Below are positions 1 through 7,169 of a stretch of 64,000 nucleotides of DNA, piece after piece; the stretch's first letter is position 1, and each line of letters opens with the position of its first letter. Made by a program: the position numbers and the translations under genes. The notes under the pieces were generated by a model that did not search any database, had not been told where the DNA came from, and worked only from the letters and a program-made list of their open reading frames with translations. Source of the stretch: an uncultured Blautia sp. (lineage in GTDB: Bacteria; Bacillota; Clostridia; Lachnospirales; Lachnospiraceae); the NCBI GenBank assembly GCA_946557785.1, contig CAMNTH010000002.1:186001-250000 (forward strand), given 5' to 3'.

Positions 1-283
1 TTTCTAGCATTACCTCCGTCAGCGCAGGCTTCTTGGGCTGCATGGCAATACGGATCAAAGCTTCATAATATTCTTTTTTGGTGCACATCTGGTAAGAATT
101 CTCCAGCTCAATAATCTGGATTCCCCTATCTTCCTCCTGATATCGTTCCATCATATGTCCAAGGATTTTCCGGGTAGTTTCCATATCCTGTCCTACAGCT
201 TTTGCAATCTGAGATAGCTCTACAGCTTCGCCCATAGTAAAAAGCACAGCTTCAATGGCTGCTTGCGTCCTTTTGATCTCCAC
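1..283 (-). CDS. scpB: Segregation and condensation protein B, N-terminal part (runs off window)
   Basis: The reverse strand reads about 94 codons with no stop, from a GTG at 283 (V-E-I-K-R-T-Q-A-A-I-E-A-V-L-F) to the window edge. The opening, with an acidic 'MGEAVEL' segment, a 'RYQEEDRGIQIIEL' stretch and 'YQMCTKKEYYE', is the first winged-helix region of ScpB. ScpB works with ScpA and SMC in the chromosome condensation complex. It lies 80 bases downstream of scpA on the same strand, the usual gene pair. A GAGG lies a few bases before the GTG. Only the N-terminal third is visible, so the C-terminal winged helix cannot be checked. The start codon is an inference; no ATG in frame is better placed. 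Confidence 0.85.
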   Translation of the reverse strand, partial: MEIKRTQAAIEAVLFTMGEAVELSQIAKAVGQDMETTRKILGHMMERYQEEDRGIQIIELENSYQMCTKKEYYEALIRIAMQPKKPALTEVMLE

Positions 284-363
284 GATATAACCTCATTCTT
301 ATTTCATTATTATCTGATGCCCAAACTCTATTTATTCGTCTGAAGATTCTGTTTATGTGAATC

Positions 364-1149
364 TTATTCATCTGCAAATTCCGTCAGATTCTTCCAGGCT
401 GAAGGATCTGTTACTACGCTTACCTGAATATCATCAAAAAGATGATCCTGTTCTACCTGAATATGACCCATCTTCATCAGTTCCAGAATAGACAGAAAAG
501 TAACGATCACCTGGACTCTGGAATCCTGGGCAGTGAGCAGCTGACGGAAGCTGAATTTCCTATGGTTTATGGCATATTCCTTCATCTGCAGCATTTTATC
601 CGAAAGACTGACCTCCTCTTTTTCTATCTTTCCGAATTTGCTTCGGATAGGGTCGATCTTATTCTCCTGCTTTTTAATAATGGATTTATAAATACTGTTA
701 AGCTTTTCGATTGTCAGACCCCGAAGAAGCTCCTCCGGATCTACCGGTTCTTTAAAAGCCAGTACCTCATAGGGGATCGTTGCCTTCTTAAAATACACCC
801 CTGCAGCGTTGTCCATCCGATCCTTTAATTCATAGGACATATATTTATACGTCTTGTATTCCAAAAGCCTTGCCACCAGCTGGGCTCTTGGGTCTTCCTC
901 TTCTCCCTCCTCATTTACTTCTCTTGGAAGGAGCATTCTGCATTTAATATCGATCAGAGTAGCGGCCATGACCATGAATTCGCTCATAATTCCCAGGTCT
1001 TCTTTTTCCATGGCATGAATGTATTCCATATACTGATCTGTAATCTCTACAATGGGGATATCATAAATGTCAATTTTATTTTTGTCGATCAAATGCAGCA
1101 GCAGGTCCAAAGGACCCTCAAACACATTTAATTTTACAGGAATTGCCAT
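364..1149 (-). CDS. scpA: Segregation and condensation protein A
   Basis: The 261-residue protein is the kleisin subunit of the SMC-ScpAB condensin, which compacts and segregates the nucleoid. The N-terminal 'VFEGPLDLLLHLIDKNKIDIYDIPI' region (split here by description, residues about 9-33) is the family signature. A central segment with 'LIDIKCRMLLP' follows, and the C-terminal winged helix contains 'VTFLSILELMKMGHI'. The length is normal. The ATG at 1149 is preceded by AAAGGGG. It is followed by scpB and preceded within 25 bases by the phosphoesterase gene, so all three are probably co-transcribed. Confidence 0.95.
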   Translation of the reverse strand: MAIPVKLNVFEGPLDLLLHLIDKNKIDIYDIPIVEITDQYMEYIHAMEKEDLGIMSEFMVMAATLIDIKCRMLLPREVNEEGEEEDPRAQLVARLLEYKTYKYMSYELKDRMDNAAGVYFKKATIPYEVLAFKEPVDPEELLRGLTIEKLNSIYKSIIKKQENKIDPIRSKFGKIEKEEVSLSDKMLQMKEYAINHRKFSFRQLLTAQDSRVQVIVTFLSILELMKMGHIQVEQDHLFDDIQVSVVTDPSAWKNLTEFADE

Positions 1150-1173
1150 ATATTGTCCCCTTTCCGTTGTTCT

Positions 1174-1980
1174 TTACTCTTTTTCATTTTCCGGTTTTAT
1201 TACCACCATCAAAAGCTCCCGGGGATTATGGATACGGAGGGGGAGGGTGTGCTCTCCAAGCCCCGCGCTGACAAACATGTGGGTTCCTCCCTTGTGAAAA
1301 TCACCGCAGCAGTACTGGGGGAACAAAAGATACTGAGGACATGCCAGTCCAACATGCTCTGAAAAGCGAAGAATCCCACCATGATAATGTCCGGAAAAAA
1401 TCAGGTCTGCCCCCCATGAAAAGTAGGTGTTGCCGTATTTGGGATTATGAGCCAGAAGCACATGAATTCCATCCATATGAGGAACACCAATGAGACTTTC
1501 CATTTCTGTCAGGGAAAGAACCGGGGATTTTGGCTTTTTATAAAATTTCATGGGAAGCTCAAGCCCGTAAAATACAAAATCCGACCCCTGTATCTCCATA
1601 CAGGTATGTTCGTTATGAAGAAAACAGACACCTGCGTTGGTGAGGCTGCGCTCATACGCAAGATAGCTTTCCCGATATTCTTCTCTTTCCAGCAGATTAA
1701 ATTCATGATTTCCCAAAGCATAATATACGGGCAGATCTTTTGCAGCATTTGAAAGAAGCCTTTCCGCTGCCGCCATAGTGAAAGGCTGGGAACGCACAAA
1801 CATATCGCCCAGAACCAGAACTACATCAGGCTCTTCTCTTCTGACCGCATCCAAAAGCTCCCGATTCTGATCTCCAAATTCCAAGCCGTGGAGATCTGTC
1901 AGTACTGCAAGCCTGACTTCATTGTTTCCTTTTAATTTTCCTGTTTGGATTTCGTAAGTTTTTGTTCTGAATGTATTCAT
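1174..1980 (-). CDS. Calcineurin-like metallophosphoesterase
   Basis: The 268-residue protein has the ordered metal-binding motifs of calcineurin-like phosphoesterases: D-L-H near residue 30, G-D near 59 ('LGDMF'), G-N-H-E near 92, a histidine in 'LAHNP' and the G-H-x-H-G-G block ('FSGHYHGG') near 197. It resembles YkuE/YaeI-type enzymes that act on phosphodiesters or lipid-linked substrates, but there is no clear N-terminal membrane anchor here. The substrate cannot be told from sequence. The gene sits just upstream of scpA on the same strand with a short gap. Confidence 0.85.
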   Translation of the reverse strand: MNTFRTKTYEIQTGKLKGNNEVRLAVLTDLHGLEFGDQNRELLDAVRREEPDVVLVLGDMFVRSQPFTMAAAERLLSNAAKDLPVYYALGNHEFNLLEREEYRESYLAYERSLTNAGVCFLHNEHTCMEIQGSDFVFYGLELPMKFYKKPKSPVLSLTEMESLIGVPHMDGIHVLLAHNPKYGNTYFSWGADLIFSGHYHGGILRFSEHVGLACPQYLLFPQYCCGDFHKGGTHMFVSAGLGEHTLPLRIHNPRELLMVVIKPENEKE

Positions 1981-2036
1981 GAATATCCCTTAATCACCTT
2001 CCAAAATTCCATGCAAAATAAAGTTTCATACAAAAT

Positions 2037-3785
2037 TTATAATCCCGCCCTGCAAAGCCGGGCATATACCCCATTCTTCTCCAAAAGTTCCTGGTGAGTT
2101 CCTTCTTCGGCAACTCCTTCTTCTGTAAGTACCAGGATCCGTCTGGCATTTCGGATGGTAGAGAGGCGATGGGCGATCACAAATGTGGTCCGATCCTTAG
2201 AAAGCTTTTCCAAGGATTCCTGCACTACTTTCTCGCTTTCATTATCAAGGGCAGAGGTTGCCTCATCAAAGATCAGGATAGGCGGATTTTTCAAAAATGC
2301 CCTGGCAATGGAAAGGCGCTGTTTCTGTCCCCCGGACAGCTTCACGCCTCTCTGTCCGATATCAGTATCATAATCCTCAGGCATTTCCATAATAAACCCA
2401 TGGGCATTGGCTGCCTTGGCCGCCCTTATCACCTCTTCATCCGCAGCTCCGGGCTTGCCGTAACGGATATTTTCCATAATGCTTCCTGCAAACAGGTAGA
2501 CGTCCTGCTGTACGATTCCGATCTGCCTGCGCAGATCTTTCAGTTTAATCTTACGAATATCCTTTCCGTCCAGATAAATGCTTCCGCCGGAAACGTCATA
2601 AAACCTGGGAATCAAGCTGCACAACGTTGTCTTTCCTGCTCCCGAAGTACCTACAAGGGCTACATATTCCCCTGGCTTTACTTCCAGATTCACATGAGAA
2701 AGCACTTCCTCCTGATTGTCCCCATAGTGGAAGGATACCTCCTGGAAACGGATATCCCCTTTTACATGGTCCAAAGATACGGCATCCCATGCGTCTTCAA
2801 TATCAGGTGCAATGGACATCATCTCCAGGAAACGGTCATATCCGCTGTATCCGTTCTGGAACTGCTCTGTAAAGTTTACAAGCTTTGTAACCGGTTCTGT
2901 AAAACTGCTGATGTAAAGAAGAAATGTTACCAGGTCTGTTGTATCCAGGGAACCTTTTGTCAAAAAGTATGCGCCGGAGATTAACGCAGCAACTGTGATC
3001 AAAGTGGTAAAAGCGTCCATTCCCGCATGATATCCGGCCATGTAACGGTAGGTTCTCCGTTTTGAAGACACAAAACGCTCATTTCCCTGGTGAAACTTTT
3101 CCATTTCCTTTTTTTCATTTCCAAAAGATTTTACCACGCGGATTCCTGCCAGGCTGTCTTCAATCTGGCTGTTGATATCTGCGATCCTTGCCCTGTTTTC
3201 CTTAAAGGCTGTTTTCATCCTTTTGTTAAATACCAGGGCATAACCCAGCATGATCAGAACTACCCCAAGACAAATCAGGGTCATTTTCCCGTTGATCTGG
3301 CAGAGGATGATCAGGGCGCCTGTCAGCTTGATGACAGAGATGATAATATCCTCCGGCCCATGATGAAGCAGTTCGCTGATTTCAAACAGGTCGCTGGTAA
3401 TTCTTGACAAAAGATGGCCTACCTTTTGATTGTCATAAAACGCAAAGGACAGTTTTTGATAATGGCTGAAAATTTCATCCCTCATATCCCTTTCAATGTA
3501 GGTTCCCATCAGATGCCCGTAATATGTGATAAAATACCGGCTGGCAAGCTGAATAAGAATCAGCCCCGCCATGACCAACCCGATCTTAAAAATAATGGCG
3601 TTTGCCTGGGATACTGGCAGACTTCCCACTGTGTTCATAATATATCGAACCAGCAACGGAAGCACTAAAGTTACGGCAGCGCCAAGAATCGCAAAGAACA
3701 GATCCCAGAAAAACAAAGCTTTGTACGGTTTATAATAACCGAAAAGTAATTTTATCCTGCTTTTTTCATTCTTTTGTTGTTCCAT
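2037..3785 (-). CDS. ABC transporter, fused permease and ATP-binding subunits (exporter type)
   Basis: A 582-residue half-transporter of the MsbA/LmrA exporter group. About residues 20-310 form a six-helix transmembrane domain ('FFWDLFFAILGAAVTLVLPLL' start of the first helix). The nucleotide-binding domain has Walker A 'GTSGAGKTT' near 375, the ABC signature 'LSGGQKQR' near 483, Walker B 'ILIFDEATSALD' and the H-loop 'IAHRLSTI'. All catalytic motifs are intact. It is probably a homodimer that exports lipid or drug; the substrate is unknown. The ATG at 3785 follows a GGAGGA site at short spacing. It stands alone between two genes on the same strand, without a partner half-transporter. Confidence 0.9.
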   Translation of the reverse strand: MEQQKNEKSRIKLLFGYYKPYKALFFWDLFFAILGAAVTLVLPLLVRYIMNTVGSLPVSQANAIIFKIGLVMAGLILIQLASRYFITYYGHLMGTYIERDMRDEIFSHYQKLSFAFYDNQKVGHLLSRITSDLFEISELLHHGPEDIIISVIKLTGALIILCQINGKMTLICLGVVLIMLGYALVFNKRMKTAFKENRARIADINSQIEDSLAGIRVVKSFGNEKKEMEKFHQGNERFVSSKRRTYRYMAGYHAGMDAFTTLITVAALISGAYFLTKGSLDTTDLVTFLLYISSFTEPVTKLVNFTEQFQNGYSGYDRFLEMMSIAPDIEDAWDAVSLDHVKGDIRFQEVSFHYGDNQEEVLSHVNLEVKPGEYVALVGTSGAGKTTLCSLIPRFYDVSGGSIYLDGKDIRKIKLKDLRRQIGIVQQDVYLFAGSIMENIRYGKPGAADEEVIRAAKAANAHGFIMEMPEDYDTDIGQRGVKLSGGQKQRLSIARAFLKNPPILIFDEATSALDNESEKVVQESLEKLSKDRTTFVIAHRLSTIRNARRILVLTEEGVAEEGTHQELLEKNGVYARLCRAGL

Positions 3786-3880
3786 ACTTCCTCCGCCTTA
3801 TCTCTTCTCATTTATTCATACAGAGTTTATTATACCTCTCTCCGCCTCTATTTGTCAAAAGAATATACGAGATTTCCTGG

Positions 3881-5092
3881 TTATAAAAGCACCGCCTCCC
3901 ACATCTTTTTCAGGCAGTGTACATATGTGGCTTTTTTAATGGTTTTTCCATACAAAATACCAATTCTGCCGATTTCCGTTCCACCTGCAGAATAGATAAG
4001 CTCTCCGGCCTTTTCGCCCTTTTTCACAGGCGCTTTTACTTTTTTGGGCAGCTCGATTTTCTTTTGGATTTCAGAAACAGTGCTTCCATCTGTACTTAAA
4101 TACTGAAACTGCTCTTCATAAACAAGAGGAACGCTTTCTTCCACGCCGCTTTTTACTGGAAGGTCTTTTAGTTTACCCGGATTTTCGTCCACATAGAGAC
4201 TGCATTTGGAAAAGCCATAATTCAGCATAGCAGCTGCATCTTTCACCCTTCCTTTGGAATCCGGCGCAGCCATTACAACGGAGATCAATGTAATGCCGTT
4301 CCTCTGTGCCACAGCAGACAGGCAGAATTTTGCCAGGCTGGTGCTTCCTGTTTTTAAACCTACGCAGCCATCATAGGCTCTAAGCAGTTTGTTTGTATTA
4401 GTCAGTCCGAATTCTTTGCTTCCCTGCCGTGTGACATGGGTGATGGTGTCCATCCAGATGGATGAGTATTCCAGAATCTTTGGATATTGATTGATAAGCT
4501 CCCTGCTCATGATGGCAATATCACGGGGCGTTGTATAATGCTCCGGAGAATCCGTAAGTCCGCAGCAATCAACAAAATGTGTGTTTTTCATGCCAAGTCC
4601 TTCTGCCCTCTTGTTCATCTGCCGCACAAATTCTTCTTCACTTCCGCCGATATGTTCTGCCATTGCCACGCTAGCATCATTTCCGGAAGCAATGACAATG
4701 CACTTGATCATGGTTTCTACATCCTGGGTTTCCCCTTCCTCCAGAAACACCTGGGAGCCTCCCATGGACTTTGCATGTGCGCTTGTGGTAACTGTATCCT
4801 CCATTTTTAAGCTGCCACTTTTTAGTGCGTCAAAGATTAGAAGAAGTGTCATGATCTTTGTAATACTGGCAGGGCTCCTTTTGGTATCCCCATCCTTTTC
4901 AAAGATCACAGTACCCGTCTTCGCCTCCATCAAAATCCCCGCTGGCGCTGCAATGAGTGCCTGGGAAGAATCCTCTTCCTGCACGATTTCTTCTTCAAAG
5001 CGTATGTACGTCTGCGCAGATGCTGCCCGGGGCATAAGCATGCAGGCAGCCAGTATACATGAGCATACCTTGCGTCTCCATTTTCTGCTCAT
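3881..5092 (-). CDS. dacF: D-alanyl-D-alanine carboxypeptidase (penicillin-binding protein 5/DacF type)
   Basis: A secreted S11-family serine peptidase that trims the terminal D-Ala from peptidoglycan stem peptides. A signal peptide with a hydrophobic core (CILAACMLM) ends in an A-S-A type cleavage site. The active-site motifs are S-x-x-K in 'SPASITKIM', S-G-N in 'SGNDASV' and K-T-G in 'LKTGST'. A C-terminal PBP5-C-like domain follows. The start chosen is the ATG at 5092, because GGGGAG lies about seven bases upstream; an upstream in-frame ATG at 5107 overlaps that site and is less likely. The symbol is by family resemblance. Confidence 0.88.
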   Translation of the reverse strand: MSRKWRRKVCSCILAACMLMPRAASAQTYIRFEEEIVQEEDSSQALIAAPAGILMEAKTGTVIFEKDGDTKRSPASITKIMTLLLIFDALKSGSLKMEDTVTTSAHAKSMGGSQVFLEEGETQDVETMIKCIVIASGNDASVAMAEHIGGSEEEFVRQMNKRAEGLGMKNTHFVDCCGLTDSPEHYTTPRDIAIMSRELINQYPKILEYSSIWMDTITHVTRQGSKEFGLTNTNKLLRAYDGCVGLKTGSTSLAKFCLSAVAQRNGITLISVVMAAPDSKGRVKDAAAMLNYGFSKCSLYVDENPGKLKDLPVKSGVEESVPLVYEEQFQYLSTDGSTVSEIQKKIELPKKVKAPVKKGEKAGELIYSAGGTEIGRIGILYGKTIKKATYVHCLKKMWEAVLL

Positions 5093-5152
5093 AAAAGCTC
5101 TCCCCATATTTTGTTCTATTCTATTTTAAAAGGATATCTTCAAAAATATGTC

Positions 5153-5180
5153 ACAAAAAAAATCCTGCAGTGCAGGATTC
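5153..5180 (-). terminator. Rho-independent terminator after cardiolipin synthase
   Basis: On the minus strand a perfect inverted repeat, AATCCTGCA and its complement, is followed by a run of eight T. It lies just after the cls stop codon. Confidence 0.85.
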
Positions 5181-5190
5181 ATTTTGTAAT

Positions 5191-6753
5191 TTAAAGCATT
5201 GGGGCCAGAAGCCTCATCACGCTTTGAATGGCTCTTATCATGATATTTCTGCTTTTGCAGAAACTGATGTCAATAGGCTGGCAGTATTCCAGCGTCTCAG
5301 CAAAATCTTCAAGGATATCATGGATTACCTGGTTCCGATACATCCACACCCCATCCTCAAAATGCAGGTAAAGGCTTCTGTAATCAAGATTGATGGTGCC
5401 TACCACAGCAATTTCATCATCGCATACAAATGACTTCGCATGAAGGAAACCAGGCTGGTATTCATAAATCTGAACCCCTGCTTCCAGAAGCTGTTCATAA
5501 TAAGACTGGGTGAGCAAAAAGACCATTTTTTTATCTGGTACTCCCGGCGTCATGATCTTTACGTCTACGCCGCTTTTTGCAGCAAGGCACAGGGCTGTCA
5601 TCATTTCATTGTCAATGATCAGATATGGCGTACAAATATAAACATAATGCTTTGCCCTGTTAATGATATTTAAATAAACATTTTCGCCTACGACCTCTTT
5701 ATCAAGAGGGGTATCACAGAAAGGCTGCACAAATCCGTTGCTTTCAAAAGCCTCAGGATGATATCTGTGAGGAAAGTAATCTTCAAAATGCCACAGTTCC
5801 TTCGACCCGGTAATCACCGTCCACATGTCCAGGAACATCGCCGTCATATTCCAGACAGCCTCTCCCTTTAGCATAATGGCCGTATCCTTCCAGTGGCCGA
5901 AACGTTCCTTCTGGTTAATATATTCGTCCGCAAGATTAATACCGCCTGTAAAGCCTGTATGTCCGTCGATCACGCAGATTTTCCGATGGTCACGGTTATT
6001 CTGGATAATATTTAAAATGGGGCGGAACCGGTTAAAGACCTTACACTGGATTCCTTTTGCCTTTAAAACATCTTCATACTTATGGGGCAGTGTGGTAAGA
6101 CATCCAAAAGCGTCATAAATCAGCCTGACATCAATTCCCTGTGCTGCCTTGCGTTCCAGAATCTCCAGGATAGTCTGCCACATCACCCCGTCGTTGATGA
6201 TGAAATATTCAATATAAATATAATGCCTGGCCTCTTCCAGTTCCCGCACGAGAACCGGGAACATGTCGTCCCCTACCTGAAAATATTCCGCCGTGGTGTT
6301 TTCGTGAAGAGGAAAGCCGGAAAAACGGCGGATATATTCGGACTGATTGGCTGCCGATGAATCTTCCTGACGGAGCCTGTCCATTGTTTCCGCATTCTGC
6401 ACCATATATCCTGAACTCTCATTTAAAATCTGCTCATAGCGTTTCTGGAAAAGTGCAGCGATCCTGGAGTTTCCAAACAAAAGATACAAAGCAAGACCAA
6501 AAACCGGAATGACAATAATAAGCAGTGTCCAGCCTAGCTTGTAGGAGGGGTTGATTTTCTGATTTGCGATCCATATTACCACCAGGATACTGATAATCTC
6601 AAGGGCAATTGTAAAATATGCGGAATATCCTGCCAGTTTCCAGAACATGATCAAAAACCAGCCCAGCTGTATCAGCAAGGCAACCACCACATAAAATATT
6701 CGGTTGAACAGCAGCTTTACTAATTTTTTCAGTAACATTAAAATTGAGTTCAT
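5191..6753 (-). CDS. cls: Cardiolipin synthase (phospholipase D family)
   Basis: The enzyme condenses phosphatidylglycerol to cardiolipin at the membrane. Two N-terminal hydrophobic helices are followed by a short third one (the PLDc_N region 'LIIVIPVFGLALYLLFGN'). Two phospholipase D H-K-D motifs follow, 'HRKICVIDG' and 'HAKSFVCDDE', each with a downstream G-G-I-N or G-T-I-N-L-D block. The ATG at 6753 (M-N-S-I-L-M) is chosen; the open frame extends to 6819, but that extension lies inside the rpsU terminator. The protein is then about 520 residues, normal for the family. pgsA, which supplies the substrate pathway, is at 19.5 kb. Confidence 0.92.
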   Translation of the reverse strand: MNSILMLLKKLVKLLFNRIFYVVVALLIQLGWFLIMFWKLAGYSAYFTIALEIISILVVIWIANQKINPSYKLGWTLLIIVIPVFGLALYLLFGNSRIAALFQKRYEQILNESSGYMVQNAETMDRLRQEDSSAANQSEYIRRFSGFPLHENTTAEYFQVGDDMFPVLVRELEEARHYIYIEYFIINDGVMWQTILEILERKAAQGIDVRLIYDAFGCLTTLPHKYEDVLKAKGIQCKVFNRFRPILNIIQNNRDHRKICVIDGHTGFTGGINLADEYINQKERFGHWKDTAIMLKGEAVWNMTAMFLDMWTVITGSKELWHFEDYFPHRYHPEAFESNGFVQPFCDTPLDKEVVGENVYLNIINRAKHYVYICTPYLIIDNEMMTALCLAAKSGVDVKIMTPGVPDKKMVFLLTQSYYEQLLEAGVQIYEYQPGFLHAKSFVCDDEIAVVGTINLDYRSLYLHFEDGVWMYRNQVIHDILEDFAETLEYCQPIDISFCKSRNIMIRAIQSVMRLLAPML

Positions 6754-6780
6754 ACTTTTTTCTCTTTCAGGATAATTGAT

Positions 6781-6806
6781 AAAAATCCCTGACGGTTTCG
6801 TCAGGG
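6781..6806 (-). terminator. Rho-independent terminator of rpsU
   Basis: On the minus strand ATCCCTGACG, a four-base loop, then CGTCAGGGAT and TTTTTA. It begins 16 bases after the rpsU stop and excludes a longer start for cls. Confidence 0.9.
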
Positions 6807-6821
6807 ATTTTCTGCGCACAA

Positions 6822-6998
6822 TTAATTATATTTACGTTTTCTTGCGGCTTCAGATTTTTTCTTACGACGAACGCTTGGCTTCTCGTAATGCTCTCTCTTG
6901 CGGATTTCCTGCTGGATACCTGCTTTAGCACAGCTTCTCTTGAATCTGCGAAGAGCGCTATCTAAAGTCTCGTTCTCTTTTACGATTACATTTGACAT
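6822..6998 (-). CDS. rpsU: 30S ribosomal protein S21
   Basis: A 58-residue, strongly basic protein of the small ribosomal subunit with the S21 pattern: '[10 protein letters not shown]', then '[14 protein letters not shown]' and an Arg/Lys-rich tail ending 'RKRKYN'. The frame is open further upstream to 7106, but homology begins at the ATG at 6998. That ATG is preceded by AGGTG, and a stronger GGAGGGAGG lies further out. The gene has its own promoter and terminator. A stem-loop lies immediately before the Shine-Dalgarno region and is listed separately. Confidence 0.97.
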   Translation of the reverse strand: MSNVIVKENETLDSALRRFKRSCAKAGIQQEIRKREHYEKPSVRRKKKSEAARKRKYN

Positions 6999-7020
6999 AG
7001 ACTCACACCTAACCTCCCTC

Positions 7021-7050
7021 CAGTTGTAGATTGTGCTTAAATACAACTGT
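7021..7050 (-). other. Stem-loop in the rpsU 5' leader
   Basis: In the rpsU transcript ACAGTTGTA pairs with TACAACTG(T-side base) around a 13-base loop, and the 3' arm abuts GGAGGGAGG upstream of the start. The fold is seen in sequence. A regulatory role, such as feedback by S21, is only inference. Confidence 0.5.
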
Positions 7051-7076
7051 CTGGGTATTTTTCTTGCACGACTGTT

Positions 7077-7106
7077 ATTATATAACATTGACAGGCTATT
7101 CGTCAA
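7077..7106 (-). promoter_or_regulatory. Promoter of rpsU
   Basis: On the minus strand a -35 TTGACG (7101-7106) and -10 TATAAT (7077-7082) are separated by 18 bases, a strong vegetative promoter about 80 bases before the start codon. Confidence 0.8.
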
Positions 7107-7169
7107 TAACTTTTGGGTATTTTTAGAAAATATTTTCGCTTTTTATTTTCTGTTTCTCGGCCGGATAAT

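Noticed and set aside
6753-6819. Longer N-terminus for cardiolipin synthase
   Set aside because: The extra codons read through the rpsU terminator hairpin and lack a ribosome site.
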